This document shows, one piece after another, positions 1-5,888 of a stretch of DNA of 6,913 bases. This stretch comes from Planctomycetota bacterium (lineage in GTDB: Bacteria > Planctomycetota > Planctomycetia > Pirellulales > Pirellulaceae): NCBI GenBank assembly GCA_023430365.1, contig JAEZAS010000187.1, positions 1 through 6,913 on the forward strand, written 5' to 3'. The notes beneath the pieces were generated by a model. The model was not told the DNA's origin and did no database searches. It saw only the letters and a list, made by a program, of their open reading frames with translations. Both the position numbers and the translations under genes were made by a program. Within the stretch, counting starts at the first letter, position 1; every line of letters starts with the position of its first letter.

Positions 1-86
1 AGGCGACGACGATGAGCCTTGTCAAGAAGGAGAACATCGAGAACCTTCACTACGACTTCTGGTGCAACAAGGTCCGGTCGCTGTGA
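1..86 (+). CDS. 3' end of an unidentified reading frame, cut by the window edge and ending at the IS junction
   Basis: The frame beginning at base 3 is open from the window edge to a TGA at 84-86. It gives about 27 residues, ending in NIENLHYDFWCNKVRSL. The mixed charged and aromatic composition looks like real protein, but I do not recognise the family. The stop lies exactly where homology to the neighbouring minus-strand transposase begins, because the same three bases read on the other strand as a serine codon continuing the transposase frame. The stop may therefore be native, or may have been created by the rearrangement that joined the two sequences; in the second case this is a truncated gene. 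The minus strand is also open across the segment, so the coding strand is an inference. Confidence is low because only the tail is visible. Confidence 0.35.
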   Translation, partial: ATTMSLVKKENIENLHYDFWCNKVRSL

Positions 87-611
87 GGCTTGCAGGACCG
101 GCCCCGCGCCTTCGCGGTCCTGGACGCTGGCGCGATGGGGAAACAGCACCAAAGCCCGGCCGTCCGTATCGACCAGCGCATGGCGCTTGCGACCCTTGAT
201 CTTCTTGCCAGCGTCATAGCCACATGGCCCGCCGCTCTCGCAGGTCTTGACGCTCTGGCTGTCGATGATCGACGCGGTAGGCGAAGCCTCCCGGCCGCAG
301 CGCTCGCGGTCCAGCATCAGGAGCCTGTGGTTGATCTTCTCGAACAGGCAATCGTCGCGGAACCGGCAAAACCACCGGAAGACCGTGCTCCTGGGCGGGA
401 AGTCTGACGGCAGAAGCCGCCAGCCGATGCCGCCGCGCATGACGTAGAAGATCGCGTTCACGATCTCACGCAGCGGCCATTGACGCGGACGCCCCGTCTT
501 CGCCACCGGTGGCATCATCGGCGTGATCAAATTCCATTCCCGATCCGTCAGATCGGTTTCGTAACGCAGGTTCTCTCGGCTATGCTGGCGACGGGTAGCT
601 GGCGTCCACAT
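87..611 (-). pseudogene. IS5-family DDE transposase, truncated at the C-terminus
   Basis: Starts at the ATG complementary to 609-611, preceded on the same strand by AGGAGAG five bases upstream. The product opens MWTPATRRQHSRENLRYETD and carries the N-terminal DUF4096-type region at about residues 21-84 (LTDREWNLI, GRPRQWPLREIVNAIFY, GGIGWRLLP, FPPRSTVFRWF). The first catalytic aspartate is visible as IIDSQSVKT (D117), followed by the KKIKGRKRHALVDTDG block at about 136-151. Family members are usually about 270 residues. Here the family sequence ends near residue 175 (GAGPVLQA), and the frame runs on into unrelated sequence to the window edge without a stop. The later DAGY-type aspartate and the catalytic glutamate are absent, so it should be inactive. 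In intact elements the protein cuts and rejoins DNA at the terminal repeats. Confidence 0.88.
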
Positions 612-690
612 CAGGTCTCTCCTAATAGGCTTCGACACCCAATTCGGAATCACGACCGCGCCAGCTACTCAACCCTTTCGAGACGGGCTC
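87..690 (-). mobile_element. IS5-family insertion sequence remnant (5' part only)
   Basis: The segment holds the promoter-proximal end and the first two thirds of an IS5-family transposase gene, read on the minus strand. The outer end is placed near 690. Read on the element strand from there, the sequence starts GAGCCCGTCTCGAAAGGG, followed by about 80 bases of leader to the transposase start at 611. The other end, including the rest of the gene and the matching terminal repeat, is missing: recognisable transposase sequence stops at about 84-89. The exact outer boundary is uncertain because the opposite terminal repeat is not available for comparison and no target duplication can be defined. 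The element cannot move by itself. Confidence 0.75.
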
Positions 691-704
691 TTAGAGTTGG
701 GTAG
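665..704. repeat. Imperfect inverted repeat spanning the outer end of the IS
   Basis: The 12-base arms at 665-676 (ctactcaaccct) and 693-704 (agagttgggtag) are complementary at 10 of 12 positions. One of the two exceptions can form a T-G wobble, and an inner GAG/CTC pair occurs at 680-682 and 688-690. The arms lie on either side of the presumed IS boundary at 690. Either the element really ends nearer 704 and the hairpin belongs to its tip, or the symmetry partly comes from the flanking DNA. Confidence 0.4.
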
Positions 705-1084
705 TCGCTTGGCTATTGAGGGTTATTGGGGGGTGAGCTGCTGATTCCGATCCTCGTCCGTCTTTTCGGGTCGATATATCGGAAAGCGTGTCCCTCGCTG
801 TCAGCCTACACACTTTTCGGTGAAATCCGTTGACAGCAACCGCATGTTCCTGCTCGTCATTGCGGCTGGGTCGTGTTCCTGACCGTTTATAGGCGGTCCA
901 ACGCTTGGATCGTTACGCCATCGAACCGAACGCTATTGCACCTTCGATCGCGATGGGAGCATCGCGGGCACATTGATCGGCAAGCGAGTTCTTCGAATTG
1001 ATCGAGCGCAAGGCAGATGGGCGAGATTTATCCTCTGTTATGAAGTAGAATTAAAGAAACACCGGCTGACGAGGGGATAAATCC
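691..1084. other. Spacer of about 390 bases without a convincing gene
   Basis: No long reading frame, RNA gene or clear repeat array is visible. Small features are a perfect 10-base palindrome (cgatatatcg) at 772-781, a TTGACA hexamer at 829-834 with no good -10 at normal spacing, and a frame at about 908-1048 that is open apart from one internal TGA (974-976). The last part of that frame reads SEFFELIERKADGRDLSSVMK before a TAG at 1046-1048; it looks protein-like and may be a gene relic, but I cannot assign it. The promoter for the downstream DUF2853 gene must lie in this stretch, but no hexamer pair is strong enough to name. Confidence 0.5.
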
Positions 1085-1405
1085 ATGGCTGAAGATTGGG
1101 CCGTCGACGTCAAGAAGTACGCGAGCGACGCAGACGAAAAGGCGATTGCGGGGATTGTGCGTCACTGCGGCATCGCCCTGCAAAAGAGAGATTCTTCGCT
1201 GGTCTCCTTTTCGGACAAGGATGAGGTCGCGCGTGTACGCGATAATTTCCTGAAGAAAAAGCTCGGCTTGAACAGTCCGGACAGCGAACTCGATCAAGCC
1301 ATTTCGGCTGTGGCGGCAAAAATGAAGGGCGATCGCACGAAGAACCGGGTTACGGTCTACTACCTGTTGGCGGAACATTTCGGAAAGCTCTCGACGTTCA
1401 TTTGA
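1085..1405 (+). CDS. DUF2853 family protein
   Basis: A 106-residue soluble protein of unknown function. It matches my memory of the DUF2853 family over its whole length: an N-terminal W-x-V-D-V-x-K-Y segment (residues 5-12), the block IVRHCGIALQKRDSSLVSFSD (about 24-44), VRDNFLKKKLGL (about 51-62), and the ending MKGDRTKNRVTVYYLLAEHFGKL. There is no signal peptide or membrane segment, so it is expected to be cytoplasmic. The family is small, helical and common in alphaproteobacteria and some other Gram-negatives; no reaction is known to me. The start is supported by GAGGGG at 1071-1076, eight bases upstream of the ATG. The cupin gene follows after 42 bases on the same strand, so the two are probably co-transcribed. 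The family assignment rests on recognised motifs, not on a search. Confidence 0.88.
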   Translation: MAEDWAVDVKKYASDADEKAIAGIVRHCGIALQKRDSSLVSFSDKDEVARVRDNFLKKKLGLNSPDSELDQAISAVAAKMKGDRTKNRVTVYYLLAEHFGKLSTFI

Positions 1406-1447
1406 CAGGTTGGATGCTGGATCGCAGATTCACGGGAGGAAATTGCC

Positions 1448-1843
1448 ATGAAGGGCTTTGTTGCCGATATCGAAGAACTGACTGAGGAAAACAGCGACTT
1501 CCGCCGGGTACTCTACACGGGAAAGAAACTTCAACTCGTTTTGATGGCGATTAAGCCCGGCGGCGAGATCGGCGAGGAAGTGCACGAGGATCGTGATCAG
1601 TTCTTTCGCGTCGAAAAGGGAAAAGGCGAAGTGCTGATCGACGGCAATCCCTCGAAAATCAAAAGCGACGACGCGATCATCGTGCCGGCTGGTGCTCGCC
1701 ACAACATTAAGAACACCGGCGACAAGCCTTTGCGGCTATATACCCTTTATGCTCCGCCCGAGCATCGCGACGGCACGGTGCATGTGACCAAGGCCGACGC
1801 TGACGCTTCGGAAGAGCATTTTGACGGCAAGACGACCGAATGA
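1448..1843 (+). CDS. Small single-domain cupin protein
   Basis: A 131-residue protein with one conserved beta-barrel cupin domain, of the kind often annotated as mannose-6-phosphate isomerase-like. Cupin motif 1 lies at about residues 38-60 (GGEIGEEVHEDRDQFFRVEKGKG), with H46 and E56 as likely ligands; the usual second histidine is replaced by acidic residues (HED at 46-48). Motif 2 is textbook: PAGARHNIKN at 80-89, with H85 as a ligand. The family binds a divalent metal, but its members range from enzymes to ligand-binding proteins, so the substrate cannot be stated. The C-terminal tail after about residue 112 is acidic and probably disordered. The start has a strong GGGAGGA at 1434-1440, seven bases upstream. 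It sits between the DUF2853 gene and tspO, all in one direction with short gaps, which suggests one transcript. No signal peptide, so cytoplasmic. Confidence 0.88.
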   Translation: MKGFVADIEELTEENSDFRRVLYTGKKLQLVLMAIKPGGEIGEEVHEDRDQFFRVEKGKGEVLIDGNPSKIKSDDAIIVPAGARHNIKNTGDKPLRLYTLYAPPEHRDGTVHVTKADADASEEHFDGKTTE

Positions 1844-1901
1844 TTGCTTCCGCCCGAGTAACGACGCCCCTGCGTTTGCCATCCAATCGGAGTAGGTGGT
1901 G

Positions 1902-2384
1902 ATGGATGCGGATTCCTGGGTCCCGCTGCTAGGTTTCATCGCCGCTTCCTTCCTTGCGGCTATGACTGGTTCCTTCTTCCGACCGGGCGAATGGTACGAG
2001 CGCTTGAACAAGCCGTCATGGCGCCCGCCGAACCGGCTGTTCGCTCCGGTTTGGACGGTTCTCTATGTGATGATCGCCGTTTCCGGCTGGCTGGTTTGGC
2101 GGGAGGTGGGATTTGCCGGCGCGGCCCTTCCACTAACCGTCTACGCCCTTCAGCTCGTGCTCAACGCCGCATGGACACCGCTCTTTTTTGGCCTGCACCG
2201 TCCCGACCTCGGCTTCTTCGACATCGTTCTGGTCTGGCTATCCATTGTCGCGACGATCGTGCTGTTTATCCCAATTCATGTTGGAGCCGGGTTGCTTCTC
2301 GTGCCCTATCTAGCGTGGGTCACTTTCGCGACGGCGCTTAATTTTGCGGTCTGGCGTTTGAACCCTGAGGTGGTACGACCCTAG
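1902..2384 (+). CDS. tspO: TspO/MBR family tryptophan-rich membrane protein
   Basis: A 160-residue integral membrane protein of the TspO/peripheral benzodiazepine receptor family. Visible family features are WYERLNKPSWRPPNRLF (31-47), APVWTVLYVMIAVSGWLVW (48-66), LQLVLNAAWTPLFFGLHRPDLGF, and the closing ALNFAVWRLNP. Five hydrophobic segments can be followed, as expected for the five-helix fold. Bacterial TspO proteins bind porphyrins and related tetrapyrroles and modulate oxygen- or stress-dependent gene expression, notably in photosynthetic alphaproteobacteria; here that role is inferred from the family. I choose the ATG at 1902. Two GTG codons immediately upstream (1896 and 1899) are in frame, but the GGAG at 1889-1892 is better spaced for the ATG. 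The gene lies 58 bases after the cupin gene on the same strand and is probably last in that transcript; no strong terminator is seen. Confidence 0.93.
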   Translation: MDADSWVPLLGFIAASFLAAMTGSFFRPGEWYERLNKPSWRPPNRLFAPVWTVLYVMIAVSGWLVWREVGFAGAALPLTVYALQLVLNAAWTPLFFGLHRPDLGFFDIVLVWLSIVATIVLFIPIHVGAGLLLVPYLAWVTFATALNFAVWRLNPEVVRP

Positions 2385-2390
2385 CGCGCA

Positions 2391-2410
2391 GTACCGGGGA
2401 CAAACGGTAC
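2391..2410. repeat. Perfect 6-base inverted repeat just after tspO
   Basis: GTACCG at 2391-2396 and CGGTAC at 2405-2410 are perfect inverted copies separated by eight bases, beginning six bases after the tspO stop. There is no run of T residues after it, so it is a weak case for an intrinsic terminator. It could instead be an mRNA-end hairpin or a regulator site in the 220-base gap before the ABC operon. Farther down the same gap, TTGGCT (2478-2483), a 17-base spacer and CTACCT (2501-2506) are the best but still weak candidate promoter for that operon. Confidence 0.3.
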
Positions 2411-2604
2411 CTGTCGTCCGCCCCCGTGCGGCAGGTCAAGACGCTGACGCGCGGTAGCACCTTTCGTCGAGATCGCGTTGGCTGCGAGTTGAGCAACTGG
2501 CTACCTGCCAGAAGAACACGCATTCGTTGTGCGGCAGCAAGGACGTGTACTGCCTTTTTGGGCCCTTGAGCGAATACTCGAGACGAACCGGACGAACGTG
2601 GCGA

Positions 2605-3672
2605 ATGGCGCGACAAGAAAGACTCAGGAACCGTTGGCTGCTCGTCGCCGCGCTTCTCGCGGCCGCGGCAATCTATGTGGGTATCGAGCGGCCGTGGGAA
2701 ACGAAACCCGTCACGGTCGCTGTGGAGACTCTAGCATCCGGCCACGTGTCCCAAATTCTTGGCGTCAACGGTCGCATCGCAGCGCGCAACTCCGTGACCG
2801 TGCGCGCGCCCGTCTCGGCTAAGGCGCTTTCCGTGCATGCGGACGAGGGTGACCACGTCATGGCCGGCCAAGTGCTTTTGAGTCTGGACACGGCCATCAT
2901 AAACTCGCAGGTGGAACAGGCTGCTGCCGCGCTCGAATCCCAGCAGGCGCAGCAGCGCCAGGCTAGGGCCACCGTCGACCGCGCACGCGCACTTGGACCC
3001 AACAGTCCGCGTTCGGCACTGGAGGATGCCGAATTCCGGCTGACCAGCATCCAGCAAGAAACGGCCCGACTCGAGGCCGCGCTGCGCCAGGTACAGAGAC
3101 AGCTCGATGAATTCACGATCCGCTCACCGATGACTGGCGTCGTCGTCACGCGGGGCGTCGATCTGGGCCAACTCGTCGACCTGCAGACCGAGCTATTTGT
3201 CATTGCTGACACCGGCGATCTCGTCGTTGAGACCGACGTCGATGAACTCTATTCCGCCTATGTGCGGGAGGGGCTCAAGGCGCTGCTGAAGCCGGTCGGT
3301 ACCAGCATCGTTCAAGGCGGGAAGGTGGTTTTCGCCGCACCCAGGGTGGACAGCGCGACGGGCGGCCGCGAGATCAAGATCGCTTTTGACGAGAAGGTTT
3401 CGCTGCCGGTAGGACTGACTGTGAACGCGAATCTAATCGTCAACGAGGTTGAGAACGCGCTGTCGCTGCCGCGACGCGCCATTGTGACCGACGGCGGGCG
3501 GAGCCATGTTCTTGTCCTCGAGAATGGGGTCGCGGTGCGACGCGAAATCGGCTTCAGCGACTGGCCTTCGGAGAGGGTCATCGTCACCGAAGGTCTGTCG
3601 GAGGGCGACGCCGTCATTCTCGACCCAGGCGCGGTCAAGCCCGGCGACAAGGCCGCACCGGGTAAGCCATGA
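2605..3672 (+). CDS. Periplasmic adaptor (HlyD/MacA-like membrane-fusion protein) of an ABC exporter
   Basis: A 355-residue adaptor linking an inner-membrane ABC transporter to an outer-membrane channel. It has a basic N-terminus and one membrane anchor at about 11-27, followed by periplasmic sequence. The first half of a biotinyl-lipoyl-like domain is at about 59-96 (VRAPVSAKALSVHADEGDHVMAGQVLL). An Ala/Gln-rich alpha-hairpin or coiled coil spans about 100-169, and the second lipoyl half is IRSPMTGVVVTRGVDLGQLV (172-191). Beta-barrel and membrane-proximal domains follow, ending in a charged, Gly/Pro-rich tail. The frame is open upstream to a TTG at 2527, but I prefer the ATG at 2605 because it puts the membrane anchor at the usual place. 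Its ribosome binding site is poor, so the start is uncertain. The gene overlaps the permease by four bases (ATGA), so translation is probably coupled. The substrate is unknown. Confidence 0.9.
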   Translation: MARQERLRNRWLLVAALLAAAAIYVGIERPWETKPVTVAVETLASGHVSQILGVNGRIAARNSVTVRAPVSAKALSVHADEGDHVMAGQVLLSLDTAIINSQVEQAAAALESQQAQQRQARATVDRARALGPNSPRSALEDAEFRLTSIQQETARLEAALRQVQRQLDEFTIRSPMTGVVVTRGVDLGQLVDLQTELFVIADTGDLVVETDVDELYSAYVREGLKALLKPVGTSIVQGGKVVFAAPRVDSATGGREIKIAFDEKVSLPVGLTVNANLIVNEVENALSLPRRAIVTDGGRSHVLVLENGVAVRREIGFSDWPSERVIVTEGLSEGDAVILDPGAVKPGDKAAPGKP

Positions 3673-4877
3673 TCTACTGTTTCAAGTTCGCCTGGCGGTA
3701 TCTCACCTCGAGCAAGTTGCAGACGGGTCTGCTGGTGCTCGGCGTGGCGGTGGGCGTTTTCGTCTTCGTCTTCATTAGCGCTCTTATAGGCGGGCTGGGC
3801 AGCTTCCTCGTCGACCGAACGGTGGGCGACATATCCCACGTCACGGTCGAGACACCTAGGCTCGACCCCGTGCTGTTGATGGCGCCCGCTGACGGGTCGA
3901 TCCAGGCGGTCTATCAGCGCGAGGTGGGCCAGCGCGAAATCCTTCGCACTGCCGACGCGTTCCTACCGTCGTTGGAGACGCTTGTTGGGGTAAAAGCCGT
4001 GTCACCTCAGATTATCGGCAACGGTTTCGTCATTCGCGGCCAGTCACGCGCGCCCGTGGCGGTGACGGGAGTGGAGTCGCAAAAAGTATCCGCCATCGCC
4101 GACATCGCGAGCAATCTGCGGTCTGGTGAAGCGCGTTTGACCAACTCGACCGTCATCATTGGCGTGAGGATGGCCGACGACCTCGGTATCGGCGTCGGGC
4201 AGGTCATAAACCTGCAGTCGGATCGCGGCGTTGAGCGCTCGCTGGTCGTCACCGGCCTGTTCTCGCTAGGGGTCGAGGCGCTCGATGCCCGCGCCGCTTT
4301 CGTCAGCCTTGCCGCGGCGCGGTCTCTGTTCGACCTGGAGCAGGGCATCAACCGGATCGAGATCAAACTTGATGATCTAGAGGCGGCCGACGACTATGCA
4401 CAGCGCATCGCCGCCATGACAGGGCTGAAGGCTACCTCGTGGACCGAGGGCAACGCGCAGTTGATCGAAGGGCTGAGCGCCCAGGCAAACTCTGGCGACC
4501 TCATCAAGGCGTTTGCCCTGGTTACGATCGTCATCGGCGTGGCCAGCGCGCTTCTGCTGTCTACCTACCGGCGGCGGCCAGAGATCGGAATCATGCGGGC
4601 CATGGGAGCGAGCCGCGCTTTCGTGGTAGGGGTCTTCGTGATCCAGGGAACGCTGATCGGCGTGATCGGGGGCGTAGCCGGAGCTATTATTGGCTACCTC
4701 GTGCTCTCGCCCTTCCCGCTTCCGGAGAACGCGCCACCCGGTGGTTTTCCGATTGATGCGCGTCAGGGCGCCTACGCTGTGGCGGTTGTGCTGACGACGA
4801 TCGGCGCAATATTTGCTTCTATCCTGCCGGCACGCGCCGCCGCCCGCGTGGATCCAGTTGAAGTGATCGGCTCATGA
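3669..4877 (+). CDS. ABC exporter permease, MacB/FtsX (LolC/DevC-like) type
   Basis: A 402-residue inner-membrane subunit with the typical four-helix plan of the family. The first helix is at about 20-41, followed by a large periplasmic domain at about 45-275. Three further helices lie at about 281-298, 319-346 and 369-387. The conserved cytoplasmic coupling segment RRRPEIGIMRAMGAS (301-315), which contacts the ATPase, is clear, as is the ending LPARAAARVDPVEVIGS typical of these permeases. MacB-type permeases do not form a classic channel; they transmit ATP-driven movement to the periplasm, pushing substrates into the adaptor and outer-membrane channel, or (in Lol systems) extracting lipoproteins. 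The adjacent adaptor argues for export rather than lipoprotein sorting. Unlike true MacB, the ATPase is a separate gene, which starts inside this one by an ATGA overlap at 4874-4877. Confidence 0.93.
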   Translation: MIYCFKFAWRYLTSSKLQTGLLVLGVAVGVFVFVFISALIGGLGSFLVDRTVGDISHVTVETPRLDPVLLMAPADGSIQAVYQREVGQREILRTADAFLPSLETLVGVKAVSPQIIGNGFVIRGQSRAPVAVTGVESQKVSAIADIASNLRSGEARLTNSTVIIGVRMADDLGIGVGQVINLQSDRGVERSLVVTGLFSLGVEALDARAAFVSLAAARSLFDLEQGINRIEIKLDDLEAADDYAQRIAAMTGLKATSWTEGNAQLIEGLSAQANSGDLIKAFALVTIVIGVASALLLSTYRRRPEIGIMRAMGASRAFVVGVFVIQGTLIGVIGGVAGAIIGYLVLSPFPLPENAPPGGFPIDARQGAYAVAVVLTTIGAIFASILPARAAARVDPVEVIGS

Positions 4878-5569
4878 GCACTCTGCTCGAGGTCAGGGAC
4901 CTGGTCAAAACGTTTGGCGAGGGCGAGACGGCGACGCGCGTACTGCGGGGTCTGAACCTGACGCTGGCACAGGGTGACCTCGCCGCCCTTCTTGGTCCTT
5001 CCGGTTCGGGCAAGAGCACGCTGCTGACCATTCTCGGGACGCTTATGCGGCCGACATCCGGAAGTCACGTTATGCTGAGCATGGACATGACCCGCGCGAG
5101 CGACGCCGAACTGACGGACTTCCGTAATCGGCACATCGGTTTTGTCTTTCAGTTCCATCATCTGCTTCCTGATTTCACCGCGCTGGAGAATGTGGTTTTT
5201 CCCACGGCTGTCGGTGTCGGGCGGGAGACGCGGGCTGCGAAAGAACGCGGCCGGGAGCTGCTTCAACGGGTTGGGCTTTCGGACCGCGTTCATTTCCGCA
5301 CCACACAGCTTTCGGGTGGGCAAAAGCAGCGCGTCGCCGTAGCGCGAGCGCTGATGAACCGGCCCGAACTGGTGCTCGCGGACGAGCCTACAGGAAATCT
5401 CGACCGGGAATCGGCGGGCCGCGTAATGGAATTGCTCAAGAAGATCAATAAGGAAGAACGCACGACATTCCTCATTTCCACCCATGATGAGAAGATTGCC
5501 GCTGCGTGCAGACGCCAGGTTAGGGTCGTGGACGGTACCGCCGTCGCCGACGAGGTTTCGTTGTCGTGA
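4874..5569 (+). CDS. ABC exporter ATP-binding protein, LolD/MacB/DevA type
   Basis: A 231-residue cytoplasmic ATPase that powers the permease encoded just upstream. All the expected motifs are intact: Walker A GPSGSGKST (41-49), Q-loop with Q93 in FVFQFHHLLPDFTALENV, signature LSGGQKQRVAVARAL (146-160), Walker B LVLADEPTGNLD (166-177), and switch histidine H204 in STHD. The FQFHHLLPDFTALENV segment and DEPTGNLD are characteristic of the LolD/MacB/FtsE group. Length is normal for the family. The ATG overlaps the permease stop (ATGA), so adaptor, permease and ATPase are made from one coupled message and probably work as one complex. Specificity cannot be read from the ATPase. A GTG overlapping its stop (5566-5568) may mark the start of a lost fourth gene. 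Confidence 0.96.
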   Translation: MSTLLEVRDLVKTFGEGETATRVLRGLNLTLAQGDLAALLGPSGSGKSTLLTILGTLMRPTSGSHVMLSMDMTRASDAELTDFRNRHIGFVFQFHHLLPDFTALENVVFPTAVGVGRETRAAKERGRELLQRVGLSDRVHFRTTQLSGGQKQRVAVARALMNRPELVLADEPTGNLDRESAGRVMELLKKINKEERTTFLISTHDEKIAAACRRQVRVVDGTAVADEVSLS

Positions 5570-5652
5570 AAAAACTCATTCGCCCCAGCCCGGGGACAGC
5601 TCGGCTGAATTGGTACGCAGTCCGGTCTGGATGTCGACGTTTCCGACCTTAG
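5566..5652 (+). pseudogene. Possible truncated fourth gene of the ABC operon
   Basis: A GTG at 5566-5568 overlaps the ATPase stop as GTGA, the same four-base arrangement seen at the two earlier gene junctions of this operon. It opens a frame reading VKKLIRPSPGTARLNW and ends at a TAG at 5650-5652, after only 28 codons. The Lys-Lys start resembles the beginning of an exported or membrane protein, but the rest has no hydrophobic core. One reading is that a fourth gene was broken after its first codons by a rearrangement. The other is that the overlap is chance. No frame in the following 240 bases clearly continues it. Confidence 0.2.
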
Positions 5653-5695
5653 GCATGTCTGTTGCGTCGTGTCTCAAGCGAGCAGGGACACCCGA

Positions 5696-5779
5696 ATGAC
5701 GGGAGCAGAATATGACCCGGCGAGCGTGCGAGCATTCGTCATCGATCGTTTGCCCCGAGACATCCACTTTGGGCGGTGA
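5696..5779 (+). other. Small open frame of 27 codons, possible relic of a gene start
   Basis: An ATG with an AGGGA eight bases upstream opens a frame reading MTGAEYDPASVRAFVIDRLP and stops at TGA 5777-5779. The amino-acid use looks like the amino-terminus of a cytoplasmic protein rather than noise, but I recognise no family. A later open stretch in a different frame (about 5798-5870, VVVTGSIASRLPLRGLMAIS) has a similar look, so a frameshifted gene is possible. It may equally be chance. Confidence 0.18.
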
Positions 5780-5855
5780 GGCGCCAGAAGCAAGACCGTG
5801 GTCGTGACGGGAAGTATCGCATCGCGGCTACCACTTCGTGGCCTGATGGCGATTA

Positions 5856-5876
5856 GCATTGAGACTCTCACAATGC
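5856..5876. terminator. Inverted repeat between convergent genes, candidate terminator
   Basis: GCATTG (5856-5861) and CAATGC (5871-5876) are perfect inverted copies, with an additional inner GA/TC pair. On the minus strand it begins 12 bases after the CBS gene stop, where a terminator of the apbE-nqrM-CBS transcript would be expected; on the plus strand it is followed by CCTTTCT. Neither side has a strong T tract, so termination efficiency is doubtful. Confidence 0.35.
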
Positions 5877-5888
5877 CTTTCTCGCAAG

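Larger units (their letters stand above)
5570..5888. other. Gene-poor spacer between convergent operons
   Basis: About 320 bases lie between the ABC ATPase stop and the CBS gene stop. No confident gene is seen. Contents are the possible GTG-started relic at its left end, a 27-codon frame at 5696-5779 (MTGAEYDPASVRAFVIDRLP...) with AGGGA eight bases upstream of its ATG, and the inverted repeat at 5856-5876. The minus strand is open over much of 5576-5767 without recognisable content. The appearance is of degraded or recombined DNA rather than a designed intergenic region. Confidence 0.45.

Noticed and set aside
90..407. Open plus-strand frame of 105 codons
   Set aside because: It is the antisense shadow of the truncated transposase, whose family motifs are clear on the minus strand.
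829..857. TTGACA as a -35 box of a promoter
   Set aside because: No acceptable -10 hexamer is found at 16-18 bases, and it is over 200 bases from the next gene.
2673..3212. Minus-strand open frame of 179 codons rich in Ser and Arg
   Set aside because: It lies fully inside the adaptor gene, has the composition of an antisense frame in GC-rich DNA, and matches no family.
4772..5485. Minus-strand open frame of 237 codons
   Set aside because: Antisense to the exporter permease end and ATPase, whose motifs are complete; no motif of its own.
5582..5593. Cccc-agc-ccgggg symmetry after the ATPase as a terminator
   Set aside because: The stem is only four bases and no T run follows.
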